Both the position numbers and the translations under genes were made by a program. From NCBI RefSeq assembly GCF_001645105.1, contig NZ_LKEG01000036.1, forward strand, positions 194,493 through 258,492: a stretch of 64,000 bases of DNA. The letters are read 5' to 3'. Shown one piece after another: positions 18,314-26,063 of this stretch (the stretch's first letter is position 1; the number at the start of each line of letters is the position of its first letter). The notes below the pieces were generated by a model that did not search any database, had not been told where the DNA came from, and saw nothing but the letters and a program-made list of their open reading frames with translations. This DNA comes from Pseudomonas marginalis (GTDB lineage Bacteria > Pseudomonadota > Gammaproteobacteria > Pseudomonadales > Pseudomonadaceae).

Positions 18314-18763
18314 TCACCTTGCGCCTGGCAGCGCAAAGTAACCGGGTGAGTCTGTGCAAGGCGTTCGCAAAGGGTGAGCGGCAGCCTCCGGCAGGCTGCG
18401 CTTGGAACGGGCCATGAACCATTCCAACACCAAGTATTCCGGTAAGCCGCTGCGCCAGTAACGCTCACCGTGGCTGGGCAGGTGCACCTGTTCGCTGTCG
18501 GCAGGCCGGCCATAGATAAACACGTTCGCGATGTCGTAGGCATCAAACGCAGAACCCGCCACGCCAGGCTTGCGTACCACGTGGTCAGCGGCCAGCAGCA
18601 CATCGAAGCGCCTTAGCCCGGCGCGACTCAATTGCCGGCCTTCCCGGTCGCTGCTGGCGGTGGCGATGCAGTGATAGCTCATGCGGTTCAGCAGCTTTTC
18701 GATCTGCACGACATGGGCGTGAAGCGAATCCACGATGAGGATCCGCAGGTGTTTGTCGATCAT
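18314..18763 (-). CDS. Receiver-like (CheY-fold) protein
   Basis: A 149-residue protein. The N-terminus LRILIVDSLHAHVVQIEKLLNRMSYHCIATA matches a response-regulator receiver, and DVLLAADHVV would be the phospho-acceptor strand, although the usual invariant Asp context (LVLxDxxMP) is not clean. No output domain is attached, and the C-terminal 50 residues are unlike a receiver. The ATG at 18763 (MIDKHLRIL) is preferred over 18802. It lies 171 bases downstream of ppk2 on the same strand. It is probably a single-domain or degenerate response regulator; no cognate kinase is adjacent. Confidence 0.6.
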   Translation of the reverse strand: MIDKHLRILIVDSLHAHVVQIEKLLNRMSYHCIATASSDREGRQLSRAGLRRFDVLLAADHVVRKPGVAGSAFDAYDIANVFIYGRPADSEQVHLPSHGERYWRSGLPEYLVLEWFMARSKRSLPEAAAHPLRTPCTDSPGYFALPGAR

Positions 18764-18934
18764 GGCGGGGTACCTGTCAGCTGTGCGCCGGGCGCGTTCC
18801 ACATAGGGGTAGGGAAGGGGCCAGCGTACCGATGTCAGGCAGGAGATGATTTAAGACGGGTCTGAAAAAACACGGAGGCGAGCGAACATCCCGATTCGTG
18901 ATGCCGCCCGCCACCTACCCGCGATGGGGGCTAA

Positions 18935-19852
18935 TCAGTAGCGCTGCGGCACGATGAGTTCCGGCGGCGTCGGGCTGCGCGAATAATCCTCCTGCCTCAC
19001 GCGCTGCGGCAGTTCGATCACCGGCAGCTCGACTTCTTCATACGGCATCTGCCCGAGCAAGTGGTGGATGCAGTTGAGTCGGGCTTTCTTCTTGTCATCG
19101 GCTTGTACCACCCACCACGGCGCTTCAGCGATGTGGGTGCGTTCGAGCATGATTTCCTTGGCCTTCGTATACGCTTCCCAGCGCCGACGCGACTCAAGGT
19201 CCATAGGGCTGAGTTTCCATTGCTTGAGCGGGTCGTGAATGCGACTGAGAAAACGCAGGTGCTGTTCCTGGTCGGAGATCGAAAACCAGTACTTGATCAG
19301 TTGGATGCCGGAGCGGGCGAGCATCCGTTCGAACTCCGGAACGGTGCGGAAGAACTCTTCGTACTGGTCCTCGTTGCAAAAACCCATGACTTGCTCGACA
19401 CCGGCGCGGTTGTACCAACTGCGGTCGAACAGCACGATTTCGCCGGCGGCCGGCAGGTGTGAGACGTAGCGCTGGAAGTACCACTGCGTCTGTTCACGGT
19501 CATTGGGCGCCGGCAGCGCAGCCACTCGGCAGACCCTCGGGTTCAGGCGCTGGGTGATGCGCTTGATCACGCCACCCTTGCCGGCGGCATCCCGTCCTTC
19601 GAACAGGATCACCACCTTGTGGCCGGTCTTGACCACCCAGCTCTGCAATTTCACCAGTTCGCCTTGCAGGCGGAACAGTTCGCTGAAATAAATGCGGCGT
19701 GCGGCTTTTTCGCTTCCTTCACCGACGTGCTCATCAAACAGCGCGTTCAGGTCATGGCCATCTTCGGATAATTCCAGTTCCAGCTCTTCGTCACTGTGAT
19801 CGAGCAATTCACGGTGGATGCGCTGTATCAAGGTGTCTTCTAGTGAGGACAT
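18935..19852 (-). CDS. ppk2: Polyphosphate kinase 2
   Basis: A 305-residue PPK2 family enzyme that transfers phosphate between polyphosphate and nucleotides. The Walker A motif GRDAAGKGG is at residues 86-94, the lid Arg residues follow near 117-119, and the Walker B-like IVLFDRSWYNRAGVE is at 139-153. Its one-domain length points to the nucleoside-diphosphate-phosphorylating class. It is divergent from pstS with a shared 184-base region carrying a Pho box on each strand, so PhoB control in phosphate starvation is likely. Confidence 0.94.
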   Translation of the reverse strand: MSSLEDTLIQRIHRELLDHSDEELELELSEDGHDLNALFDEHVGEGSEKAARRIYFSELFRLQGELVKLQSWVVKTGHKVVILFEGRDAAGKGGVIKRITQRLNPRVCRVAALPAPNDREQTQWYFQRYVSHLPAAGEIVLFDRSWYNRAGVEQVMGFCNEDQYEEFFRTVPEFERMLARSGIQLIKYWFSISDQEQHLRFLSRIHDPLKQWKLSPMDLESRRRWEAYTKAKEIMLERTHIAEAPWWVVQADDKKKARLNCIHHLLGQMPYEEVELPVIELPQRVRQEDYSRSPTPPELIVPQRY

Positions 19853-19890
19853 GGCGGAACTCGCGTCGTGGGGGATGGCAAAGTCTTAGT

Positions 19891-19925
19891 CGCATTTTGT
19901 TACGAACCAATGACCACAAAATGCG
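19891..19925 (-). promoter_or_regulatory. Pho box for ppk2 inside an inverted repeat
   Basis: On the minus strand, TGGTCAT-TGGT-TCGTAAC (19899-19916) matches two PhoB half-sites of the CTGTCAT type separated by four bases. It is enclosed by a perfect 10-bp inverted repeat, CGCATTTTGT (19891-19900) and ACAAAATGCG (19916-19925). It lies about 47 bases before the ppk2 start, in the right place for PhoB activation. The match is visible; PhoB binding is inferred. Confidence 0.65.
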
Positions 19926-19970
19926 GTGTTGTGGCGGGAGAGGGGGACAACTGGGCGTTTTGCCACTGCA

Positions 19971-19988
19971 CGTTCATAAAACCGTAAC
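19971..19988 (+). promoter_or_regulatory. Pho box of the pst operon
   Basis: CGTTCAT-AAAA-CCGTAAC carries two PhoB half-sites with the canonical 4-bp spacer, 49 bases before the pstS start. An AAGGA ribosome binding site follows at 20022-20026. Location and sequence fit PhoB activation in phosphate limitation. Confidence 0.8.
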
Positions 19989-20036
19989 AAGATTGTTGCA
20001 GAGTTGCCGAGCCCGAAATCACAAGGATTTTCCTTA

Positions 20037-21065
20037 ATGAAACGTCTGATGAAGTCTGCTGCACTCGCCGTTGCGGTTTCTCTCAGTGCCACCTCGGTGT
20101 TTGCCGCCGAAAGCATCCGCCTGACCGGTTCCGGTGCGAGTTTCCCAGCGCCGATCTACCTCACCTGGTTCAAGGATTTCAGCAAGAAAACCGAAGGTGT
20201 CACGGTTGACTACCAGTCCAAGGGGAGCGGTGCGGGTGTACAGGACTTCCTGAACAAGACCGTCGATTTCGCCGCCAGCGACTCGGCCATGAAAGACGAA
20301 GACATCGCCAAGGTGGCCGAAGGCGTGCAACTGCTGCCGATGACCGCGGGTGAAATCGTGCTGGCGTTTAACCTGCCGGGCAATCCTAAAGAACTCAAAT
20401 TGCCTCGCGATGTGTACTCGAACATCTTCCTGGGCAAGATCACCAAGTGGAACGATCCAAAGATCGTTGCCGCCAACCCAGGCCTGAAACTGCCTGACAT
20501 GCCGATCACCGTCGTGGTGCGTGCAGACTCCAGCGGCACCACCGCCGTCTTCACCAAGCACTTGGCGGCGATCAACGCTGAGTTCCAGAAGGACTTGGGC
20601 GAAGGCAACACCGTCAACTGGCCCGCCAGCGACAAATTCATCAAGTCGCCGAAGAACGATGGTGTGACCGCCACCGTACGCCAGACCCCAGGCGCAATCG
20701 GCTACATCGAGTACGGCTTCGCCAAGCTGGCCAAGGTTGACTTTGCCCAACTGCAGAACAAGGCCGGCAAGTACGTGGTACCGAACGCCGAAAGCGGCGC
20801 CGAAGCCCTGGCCGCGGTGAAAATGCCGGAAAGCCTGGTGGCCTGGCTGCCGGATCCGGATGGCGCCAAGTCCTACCCGATCACGTCCTACACCTGGATG
20901 ATCTTCCGCAAGGACAACGGCAACCCAGCCAAAGCCAAGGCCATGCGTGAAATGGTCGAGTACAGCTTGACTGAAGGTCAGAAAATCGCTGATTCGATGG
21001 GCTACATCCCGCTGCCGCCATCGGTGGTCGAACAGGTTCGTAAAGCGTCCGCCAACATTAAGTAA
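20037..21065 (+). CDS. pstS: Phosphate ABC transporter substrate-binding protein PstS
   Basis: A 342-residue periplasmic phosphate-binding protein. A Sec signal peptide (MKRLMKSAALAVAV...SVFA) is cut around residues 22-23. Phosphate-contact segments TGSGASFPAPIY, SDSAMKDED and DSSGTTAVFTKHL are all present. The ATG at 20037 follows AAGGATTTTCC, so the upstream in-frame ATG at 20004 is rejected. It is the first gene of pstSCAB with a Pho box upstream. Confidence 0.96.
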   Translation: MKRLMKSAALAVAVSLSATSVFAAESIRLTGSGASFPAPIYLTWFKDFSKKTEGVTVDYQSKGSGAGVQDFLNKTVDFAASDSAMKDEDIAKVAEGVQLLPMTAGEIVLAFNLPGNPKELKLPRDVYSNIFLGKITKWNDPKIVAANPGLKLPDMPITVVVRADSSGTTAVFTKHLAAINAEFQKDLGEGNTVNWPASDKFIKSPKNDGVTATVRQTPGAIGYIEYGFAKLAKVDFAQLQNKAGKYVVPNAESGAEALAAVKMPESLVAWLPDPDGAKSYPITSYTWMIFRKDNGNPAKAKAMREMVEYSLTEGQKIADSMGYIPLPPSVVEQVRKASANIK

Positions 21066-21138
21066 GGCTCGCCAGGCCGCTCTCGGTGAGGGTTTCATCC
21101 TTGCCGGGAGCGTTCCCCCCTTGTTCCGGAATTAGCCC

Positions 21139-22107
21139 ATGAACACACCTTTTGTCGTACCGGATAACCCGGATTCTGCGTGCCAGCCGCCGTCCACGAA
21201 GGACTTCCTGGTTGACCGCACCTTCCGTGCACTTGCACGCATAGGCGTGGTGCTGGTGCTGGCGCTGGTATTCGCGCTGGTCTTCGAAGTAGGGCGCAAG
21301 GCACTTCCAGGCATGGAAAAGCACGGCTTTGATGTGCTCTTCGGCAGCGTCTGGGACGTTAACCAAGGTAAATACGGCATTCTGCCGGCGATTTGGGGCA
21401 CGCTGTACAGCGCCTTCATCGCGTTGCTGATCGCCGGTTTTTTTGGCGTCAGCATGGCGATCTTCCTGACTCAGGACTTTTTGCCCGCCAAGCTTGCTGC
21501 AGTGTTTCGCACCATCGTCGAGTTGCTCGCCGCGATCCCCAGCGTCGTTTACGGCCTGTGGGGGATCTATGTGGTGATCCCGGCGATTCGCCCGCTGACC
21601 GCGTGGTTGAACAGCGAGCTCGGCTGGATTCCGTTTTTCGGCACCTCCTTGAGCGGGCCGGGCCTGCTTCCGGCAGCCCTGGTGTTGGCCATCATGATTT
21701 TGCCGACCATCGCTGCCGTCTCCCAGGACGCCCTCACGGGTGTGCCGATGAAAACCAAGCAAGCCGCCTATGGCATGGGTACCACCCACTGGGAAGCGAT
21801 TCTCAAGGTAATGGTGCCATCCGCCGCGACCGGCATCTTCGGTTCGCTGGTGCTGGGCCTGGGCCGCGCCTTGGGTGAAACCATGGCACTGGCCATGTTG
21901 GTCGGTAACGCCAACAACATTTCTCTGTCGCTGTTTGCACCGGCCAACACGCTGGCGGCCTTGTTGGCGCTGAACTTCCCCGAAGCCGGCCCGAACGAGA
22001 TCGAAGTGCTGATGTACGCCGCACTGGTGCTGATGTTCATCACGTTGCTGGTGAACGTCATCGGTTCGATGATCATGGTCTACGCCCAGCGGGGGACTAA
22101 ACAATGA
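21139..22107 (+). CDS. pstC: Phosphate ABC transporter permease PstC
   Basis: A 322-residue inner-membrane permease with six hydrophobic segments. The EAA-type cytoplasmic loop reads KQAAYGMGTTHWEAILKVMVPSA near residues 211-233, and GLGRALGETMALAMLVGN follows, typical of PstC. It partners with PstA to form the channel for phosphate. It is separated from pstS by 73 bases and overlaps pstA by four bases (ATGA). Confidence 0.95.
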   Translation: MNTPFVVPDNPDSACQPPSTKDFLVDRTFRALARIGVVLVLALVFALVFEVGRKALPGMEKHGFDVLFGSVWDVNQGKYGILPAIWGTLYSAFIALLIAGFFGVSMAIFLTQDFLPAKLAAVFRTIVELLAAIPSVVYGLWGIYVVIPAIRPLTAWLNSELGWIPFFGTSLSGPGLLPAALVLAIMILPTIAAVSQDALTGVPMKTKQAAYGMGTTHWEAILKVMVPSAATGIFGSLVLGLGRALGETMALAMLVGNANNISLSLFAPANTLAALLALNFPEAGPNEIEVLMYAALVLMFITLLVNVIGSMIMVYAQRGTKQ

Positions 22108-22997
22108 CTGACCTTTCTTCGCCTATCACCGCCATGCCCAGCCTGCAGCGCCGGTTCGAAGGCCGTGCCCTGCGCAGCCTGGTCCTGACTACCCTGGTGT
22201 GGTTCGGGGCGTTGCTGGCCAGCGTGCCGCTGATTTCCGTGCTCTACATGCTGATCACCCGTGGCGGTGCACGCTTGAGCCTGGAAGTGTTCACCGAATT
22301 GCCGCCCACCGGTTTCGAGACCGGCGGTGGTTTCGGCAATGCCATGGCGGGCACCTTCGTCATGGTCGGTATCGCGGCCGCCATCGCAGTGCCGGTTGGC
22401 ATTATGGCGGCGATTTTCCTGGCTGAACTGGGGCCGGACAGCAAGCTGGCAAACGCCTCGCGCTTTGCCGCGAAAATGCTCACCGGCTTGCCGTCGATTC
22501 TGGCGGGTGTGTTTGCCTACGCCCTGGTGGTGATGACCACCGGCACGTACTCGGCACCGGCGGGTGGCGTGGCGTTGGCCGTGCTGATGCTGCCTATCGT
22601 GGTGCTGACGGCCGAAGAGTCGATGAAGATGGTGCCCAAGATCATGAAGGATGCCGCCTACGGGATGGGCTGCACCCGTTCGCAGGTGATCTGGAAAATC
22701 GTCTTGCCCACCGGTATGCCCGCGATCCTCACGGGCGTGATGCTCGCCGTGGCACGCGCCGCCGGCGAAACCGCACCGCTGTTGTTCACCGCGCTGTTCA
22801 GCAACTACTGGATCTACCACGACGGCAGCCTGGCAGTCATGAATCCGACGGCCTCCCTGGCCGTGCTGATTTACAACTTCTCCGGCATGCCCTTCGACAA
22901 CCAGCTTGAGCTCGCCTGGGCGGCCTCGTTGGTGCTGGTAATGATCGTACTGGTCGTGAATATCGTGAGCCGTATTTTCGGCAAGCCCAAGTACTAA
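22104..22997 (+). CDS. pstA: Phosphate ABC transporter permease PstA
   Basis: A 297-residue permease with six hydrophobic segments. The EAA loop reads KDAAYGMGCTRSQVIWKIVLP and is followed by ARAAGETAPLLFTALFSNYW, the PstA signature. The start overlaps the pstC stop by four bases, indicating translational coupling and equal production of the two permease halves. Confidence 0.95.
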   Translation: MTDLSSPITAMPSLQRRFEGRALRSLVLTTLVWFGALLASVPLISVLYMLITRGGARLSLEVFTELPPTGFETGGGFGNAMAGTFVMVGIAAAIAVPVGIMAAIFLAELGPDSKLANASRFAAKMLTGLPSILAGVFAYALVVMTTGTYSAPAGGVALAVLMLPIVVLTAEESMKMVPKIMKDAAYGMGCTRSQVIWKIVLPTGMPAILTGVMLAVARAAGETAPLLFTALFSNYWIYHDGSLAVMNPTASLAVLIYNFSGMPFDNQLELAWAASLVLVMIVLVVNIVSRIFGKPKY

Positions 22998-23016
22998 GAA
23001 CGGGAGCACCTGAATT

Positions 23017-23835
23017 TTGAACATGTCATCCGCGCAAATAGCCGCTCCGTTTATCACCCAGTCGCCTGTGGTCATGGACTGCAAGCTGGACAAGATTTTC
23101 TACGGCAACTTCATGGCGGTGCGTGACAGCCATGTGCCGATCGAGAAAAACAAGATCACCGGTTTCATTGGCCCGTCCGGCTGCGGCAAATCGACTGTAT
23201 TGCGCAGCCTCAACCGCATGAACGACCTGGTAAAGGGCTTCCGTTTCGAGGGCCATGTGCATTTCCTCGGCCAGGACGTGTATGGCAAGGGCGTTGACCC
23301 TGTAGTCGTGCGCCGTTACATCGGCATGGTTTTCCAGCAGCCCAACCCGTTCTCGATGAGCATTTTTGACAACGTCGCCTTTGGCCTGCGTCTCAACCGC
23401 TACAAGGGCGACCTGGGCGACCGCGTCAAGCACGCGCTGCAAGGCGCCGCGCTGTGGGATGAGGTCAAGGACAAGCTCAAGGTCAGCGGCCTGTCGCTCT
23501 CCGGCGGCCAGCAGCAACGCCTGTGTATTGCCCGCGCCATTGCCACCGAGCCGGAAGTGTTGCTGCTGGATGAGCCGTGCTCGGCACTGGACCCGATTGC
23601 CACGCGCCGGGTTGAAGAGCTGATGGTCGAGTTGAAGAAGGACTACACCATCGCGCTGGTGACCCACAACATGCAGCAGGCGATTCGTGTGGCCGATACC
23701 ACCGCGTTTTTCTCGGTGGATATCTCCCAGGGCACGCGCACCGGCTATCTGGTCGAAATGGGCGCCACCACGCAAATTTTCGAGAACCCACGCGAACAAA
23801 TGACCGGGGACTACATCAGCGGCAAGTTCAGCTGA
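23017..23835 (+). CDS. pstB: Phosphate ABC transporter ATPase PstB
   Basis: A 272-residue ATPase. Walker A is GPSGCGKST near residues 52-60, the signature LSGGQQQR near 164-171, and Walker [12 protein letters not shown] near 184-194. Two starts are possible: TTG at 23017 and ATG at 23023. GGGAG at 23002-23006 is spaced 10 bases from the TTG but 16 from the ATG, so the rare TTG start is favoured on spacing. No phoU follows; the operon instead continues into a Fic-fold and a HAD-like gene, so this is probably a second Pst system. Confidence 0.95.
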   Translation: MNMSSAQIAAPFITQSPVVMDCKLDKIFYGNFMAVRDSHVPIEKNKITGFIGPSGCGKSTVLRSLNRMNDLVKGFRFEGHVHFLGQDVYGKGVDPVVVRRYIGMVFQQPNPFSMSIFDNVAFGLRLNRYKGDLGDRVKHALQGAALWDEVKDKLKVSGLSLSGGQQQRLCIARAIATEPEVLLLDEPCSALDPIATRRVEELMVELKKDYTIALVTHNMQQAIRVADTTAFFSVDISQGTRTGYLVEMGATTQIFENPREQMTGDYISGKFS

Positions 23836-23866
23836 CCGACTCATGCAGCGTTTTTCAGGATTGCCA

Positions 23867-24565
23867 ATGTCTGCAACGCATCGTCTTGATCTGGCCGCGA
23901 TTGAACGCGCACTGCGCGAGGTACAGAGCCGTTTTGCCCAGCTCAGCCGGGACTTTACCGAGCCACGCGACCCGCTGACGGACGAAGTGCTGCAGAATGT
24001 GCTTGAAGGCTACGCCCTGATTGACGACTATGTGGCGCGCGGTGTTGACCTGTTCGACCTCCAGCAACTGAACCTGATGCTGGAGATCAATGCCACCGTG
24101 CTCTGCGGCAAAGACCCGGTTCGCCGGCAGGAATACGCCCAACACCTGGCGGCCACCGAAGAGCATTTTTTCAACAATGTCGAGGGTGGCATCAAGGATT
24201 TATACGGCTGGTACTGCAGGCACCACAGTGAATCGGTGTGGAAGCGCGCCGCCGGTGTCTACGTGCGAGTCCTCAGCAGGCCGCAGTTGTTCGTCGAAGG
24301 CAATCACCGCAGTGGGTCGCTGATTGTCAGCTACCTGCTGATGCGCGAGGGCTTGCCGCCGTTCGTACTGACGCTGGACAACGCCGAGGGCTATTTCAAC
24401 CCGTCCTCGGTCATACGTAACTCCGCTAAACATGGCGTAATGGCATTGTACGAATTGCCCAAGATCAAGAAGAAATATGCAGCGTTCCTGGAAGATAAGG
24501 CCCCTGACCCTATGGCGTTTTTCCTGAGCGACACACCGGCGCCCGTCTGCCAAGGGGGCCATTGA
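23867..24565 (+). CDS. Fic-fold protein with an altered catalytic motif
   Basis: A 232-residue, mostly helical protein. Residues 140-151 (QLFVEGNHRSGS) align with the Fic motif HxFx(D/E)GNGRxxR. Phe142, Glu144, Gly145, Asn146 and Arg148 are kept, but the catalytic His is Gln140, the second Gly is His147 and the distal Arg is Ser151. The following SLIVSYLLMREGLPPFVL matches the helix and strand that follow the motif in Fic AMP-transferases. AMP transfer by the classical route is therefore doubtful. The ATG at 23867 has AGGA spaced six bases, better than 23843. It follows pstB by 31 bases and couples to the next gene by TGATG. Role unknown; Pho control is implied by position. Confidence 0.65.
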   Translation: MSATHRLDLAAIERALREVQSRFAQLSRDFTEPRDPLTDEVLQNVLEGYALIDDYVARGVDLFDLQQLNLMLEINATVLCGKDPVRRQEYAQHLAATEEHFFNNVEGGIKDLYGWYCRHHSESVWKRAAGVYVRVLSRPQLFVEGNHRSGSLIVSYLLMREGLPPFVLTLDNAEGYFNPSSVIRNSAKHGVMALYELPKIKKKYAAFLEDKAPDPMAFFLSDTPAPVCQGGH

Positions 24566-25155
24566 TGGGAAGGTACCCAGTGCTCGACACAATCAAGCGG
24601 GTGTTCAAGCGTCAGCGTATCCGTATCTCTTTTGATATCGACGACACGCTGGCCTGCCAGCTTCACCACAGCGCGACCGAGCACAGCCGTTTGCCGGCGT
24701 GTGTACACCGTTGGCTGGGCGAGCCGCTGCGCAGCGGCACCCGCGCCCTGACCCGCGAACTGCGTCGCCAGGGTTGCAGCGTCTGGGTCTACACTTCGTC
24801 CGGCCGGACCCCGTCCTACATCCGCCGTTGGTTGCTGCTGTACGGCATTCACGTCGATGGCGTGGTCAACAGCGTGCGGCACAATCAAGCGCTCACGGAG
24901 CGCGGGCTGTCGAGCACACCGTCGAAATTCCCGCCGGCATTCGACATCGACCTGCATGTCGATGACTCCGAGGGTGTTCAGCTTGAAGGCTTCGATCACG
25001 GTTTTCGCGTTGTGGTCGTGGACCCGGAAGACGAGCAATGGGCGCGGCGCGTGCTGGATGCGGTCGCACAGGTCCAGGCACAGCTCGCACGGCAGCAACC
25101 GCAACGGCACAAGGTGCCTGTGCGGGCCTATCCAGGGCTGACGTTGAACGGATAA
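24565..25155 (+). CDS. HAD superfamily protein, probable phosphatase
   Basis: A 196-residue protein with the four HAD motifs in order: SFDIDDTLA (Asp24 nucleophile, Asp26), VYTSSGR (Thr77/Ser78), Lys121 in STPSKFPP, and the metal-binding DD pair Asp133/Asp134 in HVDDSEG. A small cap of about 45 residues lies between motifs I and II. The fold supports a Mg-dependent phosphatase or related phosphotransferase; the substrate is unknown. The start overlaps the stop of the Fic-fold gene (TGATG). It is the last gene of the apparent pst transcript, ending at a strong terminator. Confidence 0.78.
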   Translation: MGRYPVLDTIKRVFKRQRIRISFDIDDTLACQLHHSATEHSRLPACVHRWLGEPLRSGTRALTRELRRQGCSVWVYTSSGRTPSYIRRWLLLYGIHVDGVVNSVRHNQALTERGLSSTPSKFPPAFDIDLHVDDSEGVQLEGFDHGFRVVVVDPEDEQWARRVLDAVAQVQAQLARQQPQRHKVPVRAYPGLTLNG

Positions 25156-25174
25156 GCCATTCCCAGGGCTGAGC

Positions 25175-25213
25175 AAAAAGGGGGCGACTGATGGATCAGT
25201 CGCCCCCTTTTTT
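25175..25213. terminator. Bidirectional terminator
   Basis: A long GC-rich stem (GGGGGCGACTGAT / ATCAGTCGCCCCC) is flanked by AAAAA on the left and TTTTTT on the right, so it can end both the pst-Fic-HAD transcript and the convergent isochorismatase-like gene. Confidence 0.92.
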
Positions 25214-25216
25214 GGC

Positions 25217-25822
25217 TTATTTTTCGCTCAACGCACCAAGGAACTCGGTGTGCCGCAACACCTGCGAAAACATGGGCAGCGTGAAGTTTTCAGCAGCCTT
25301 TTGTTGCTCATCGGTGAACGTCGCCGTGCAGTCGCTCAAGGTCACCACGTTGTAACCCTTCTCATACCCTGACCGCACCGTACCCTCGACACAGCAGTTG
25401 GTCAGGAACCCTGCCACCACCAGGTTCTGGATACCGTTGTTGCGCAGCACCAGGTCCAGGCCCGTGGTCGCAAAACCGTCCAGCCCGCGCTTGCCTTCCA
25501 CGAGAATATCGCCGGTTTCACGGGTGATCGCTTCCGAGATCTCGGCGCCCCAACTGCCGGTGCGGAACGCGCTGCCGTCGGCGACACCTTTGAGAATCCC
25601 ATAGTGGCGCGTGGTCAGCTCCGGATAGCCGTCGGCGAACTGGATCGGCAGGTGGATGATCTTCACCCCGAGTTTGCGGGCCTGCTGCACCGTGGTTGCG
25701 GTGTTGGCCAGCATGTCGCCGGTGTGCATGACGTCTTTGACGGCGTCATGGAACACGCCGCCGGGCGTGGTGAAGTCGTTCTGGAATTCGATCAAGACAA
25801 GGGCGGTGGCGTTTGGATTCAT
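25217..25822 (-). CDS. Isochorismatase-family cysteine hydrolase
   Basis: A 201-residue alpha/beta hydrolase of the isochorismatase/nicotinamidase superfamily. The catalytic triad is visible: Asp14 (IEFQNDF), Lys in VEGKRGLDGF near residue 110, and Cys in FLTNCCVEGT near 143. A typical cis-peptide stretch precedes the Cys. The substrate may be an amide or ureide; it cannot be set from the sequence. It is transcribed alone toward the bidirectional terminator. An inverted repeat TTAAC-N7-GTTAA (25880-25896) lies in its promoter region. Confidence 0.88.
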   Translation of the reverse strand: MNPNATALVLIEFQNDFTTPGGVFHDAVKDVMHTGDMLANTATTVQQARKLGVKIIHLPIQFADGYPELTTRHYGILKGVADGSAFRTGSWGAEISEAITRETGDILVEGKRGLDGFATTGLDLVLRNNGIQNLVVAGFLTNCCVEGTVRSGYEKGYNVVTLSDCTATFTDEQQKAAENFTLPMFSQVLRHTEFLGALSEK

Positions 25823-25879
25823 GTTGGGTCTCCGATAGGAATCACTGTGGGGGAAGTCGGGACGGGTCCTTCAGCATAG

Positions 25880-25896
25880 TTAACCGCGTTCGTTAA
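25880..25896. promoter_or_regulatory. Inverted repeat upstream of the isochorismatase-like gene
   Basis: TTAAC (25880-25884) and GTTAA (25892-25896) flank seven bases, about 58 bases before the start. Possible operator; no regulator is adjacent. Confidence 0.3.
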
Positions 25897-25945
25897 GGCT
25901 GGGGATTTAAGGACAATGTACAGCAGCGCAGATCGGTCACGTCAG

Positions 25946-25978
25946 AATCAAACCAAATGGGCTTTTGGTTATTTGATT
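25946..25978. promoter_or_regulatory. Imperfect palindrome upstream of the serine hydrolase gene
   Basis: The left arm AATCAAACCAAA (25946-25957) pairs with the right arm at 25964-25978, with a three-base bulge. It lies in an AT-rich stretch about 90 bases before the favoured start. A regulator site for the hydrolase-porin-binding protein module is plausible; nothing identifies the protein. Confidence 0.4.
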
Positions 25979-26063
25979 AAAAGTTTTATTGACTAAAGAA
26001 TATTTGTCGGTTAATCATGACCTGGCATCTGCTCGCATGCAGAGTCATTTCCAGGGTTATCCC

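Noticed and set aside
23836..23866. Loss of phoU by truncation after pstB
   Set aside because: No trace of PhoU sequence is seen; the next gene is intact and unrelated, so absence of phoU is simply the design of this second pst operon.
23867..25155. Fic-fold/HAD pair as a Fic toxin-antitoxin module
   Set aside because: The catalytic His is replaced, there is no FicA-like antitoxin helix motif (S/T)xxxE(G/N), and the partner has complete HAD phosphatase motifs within a phosphate-uptake operon.
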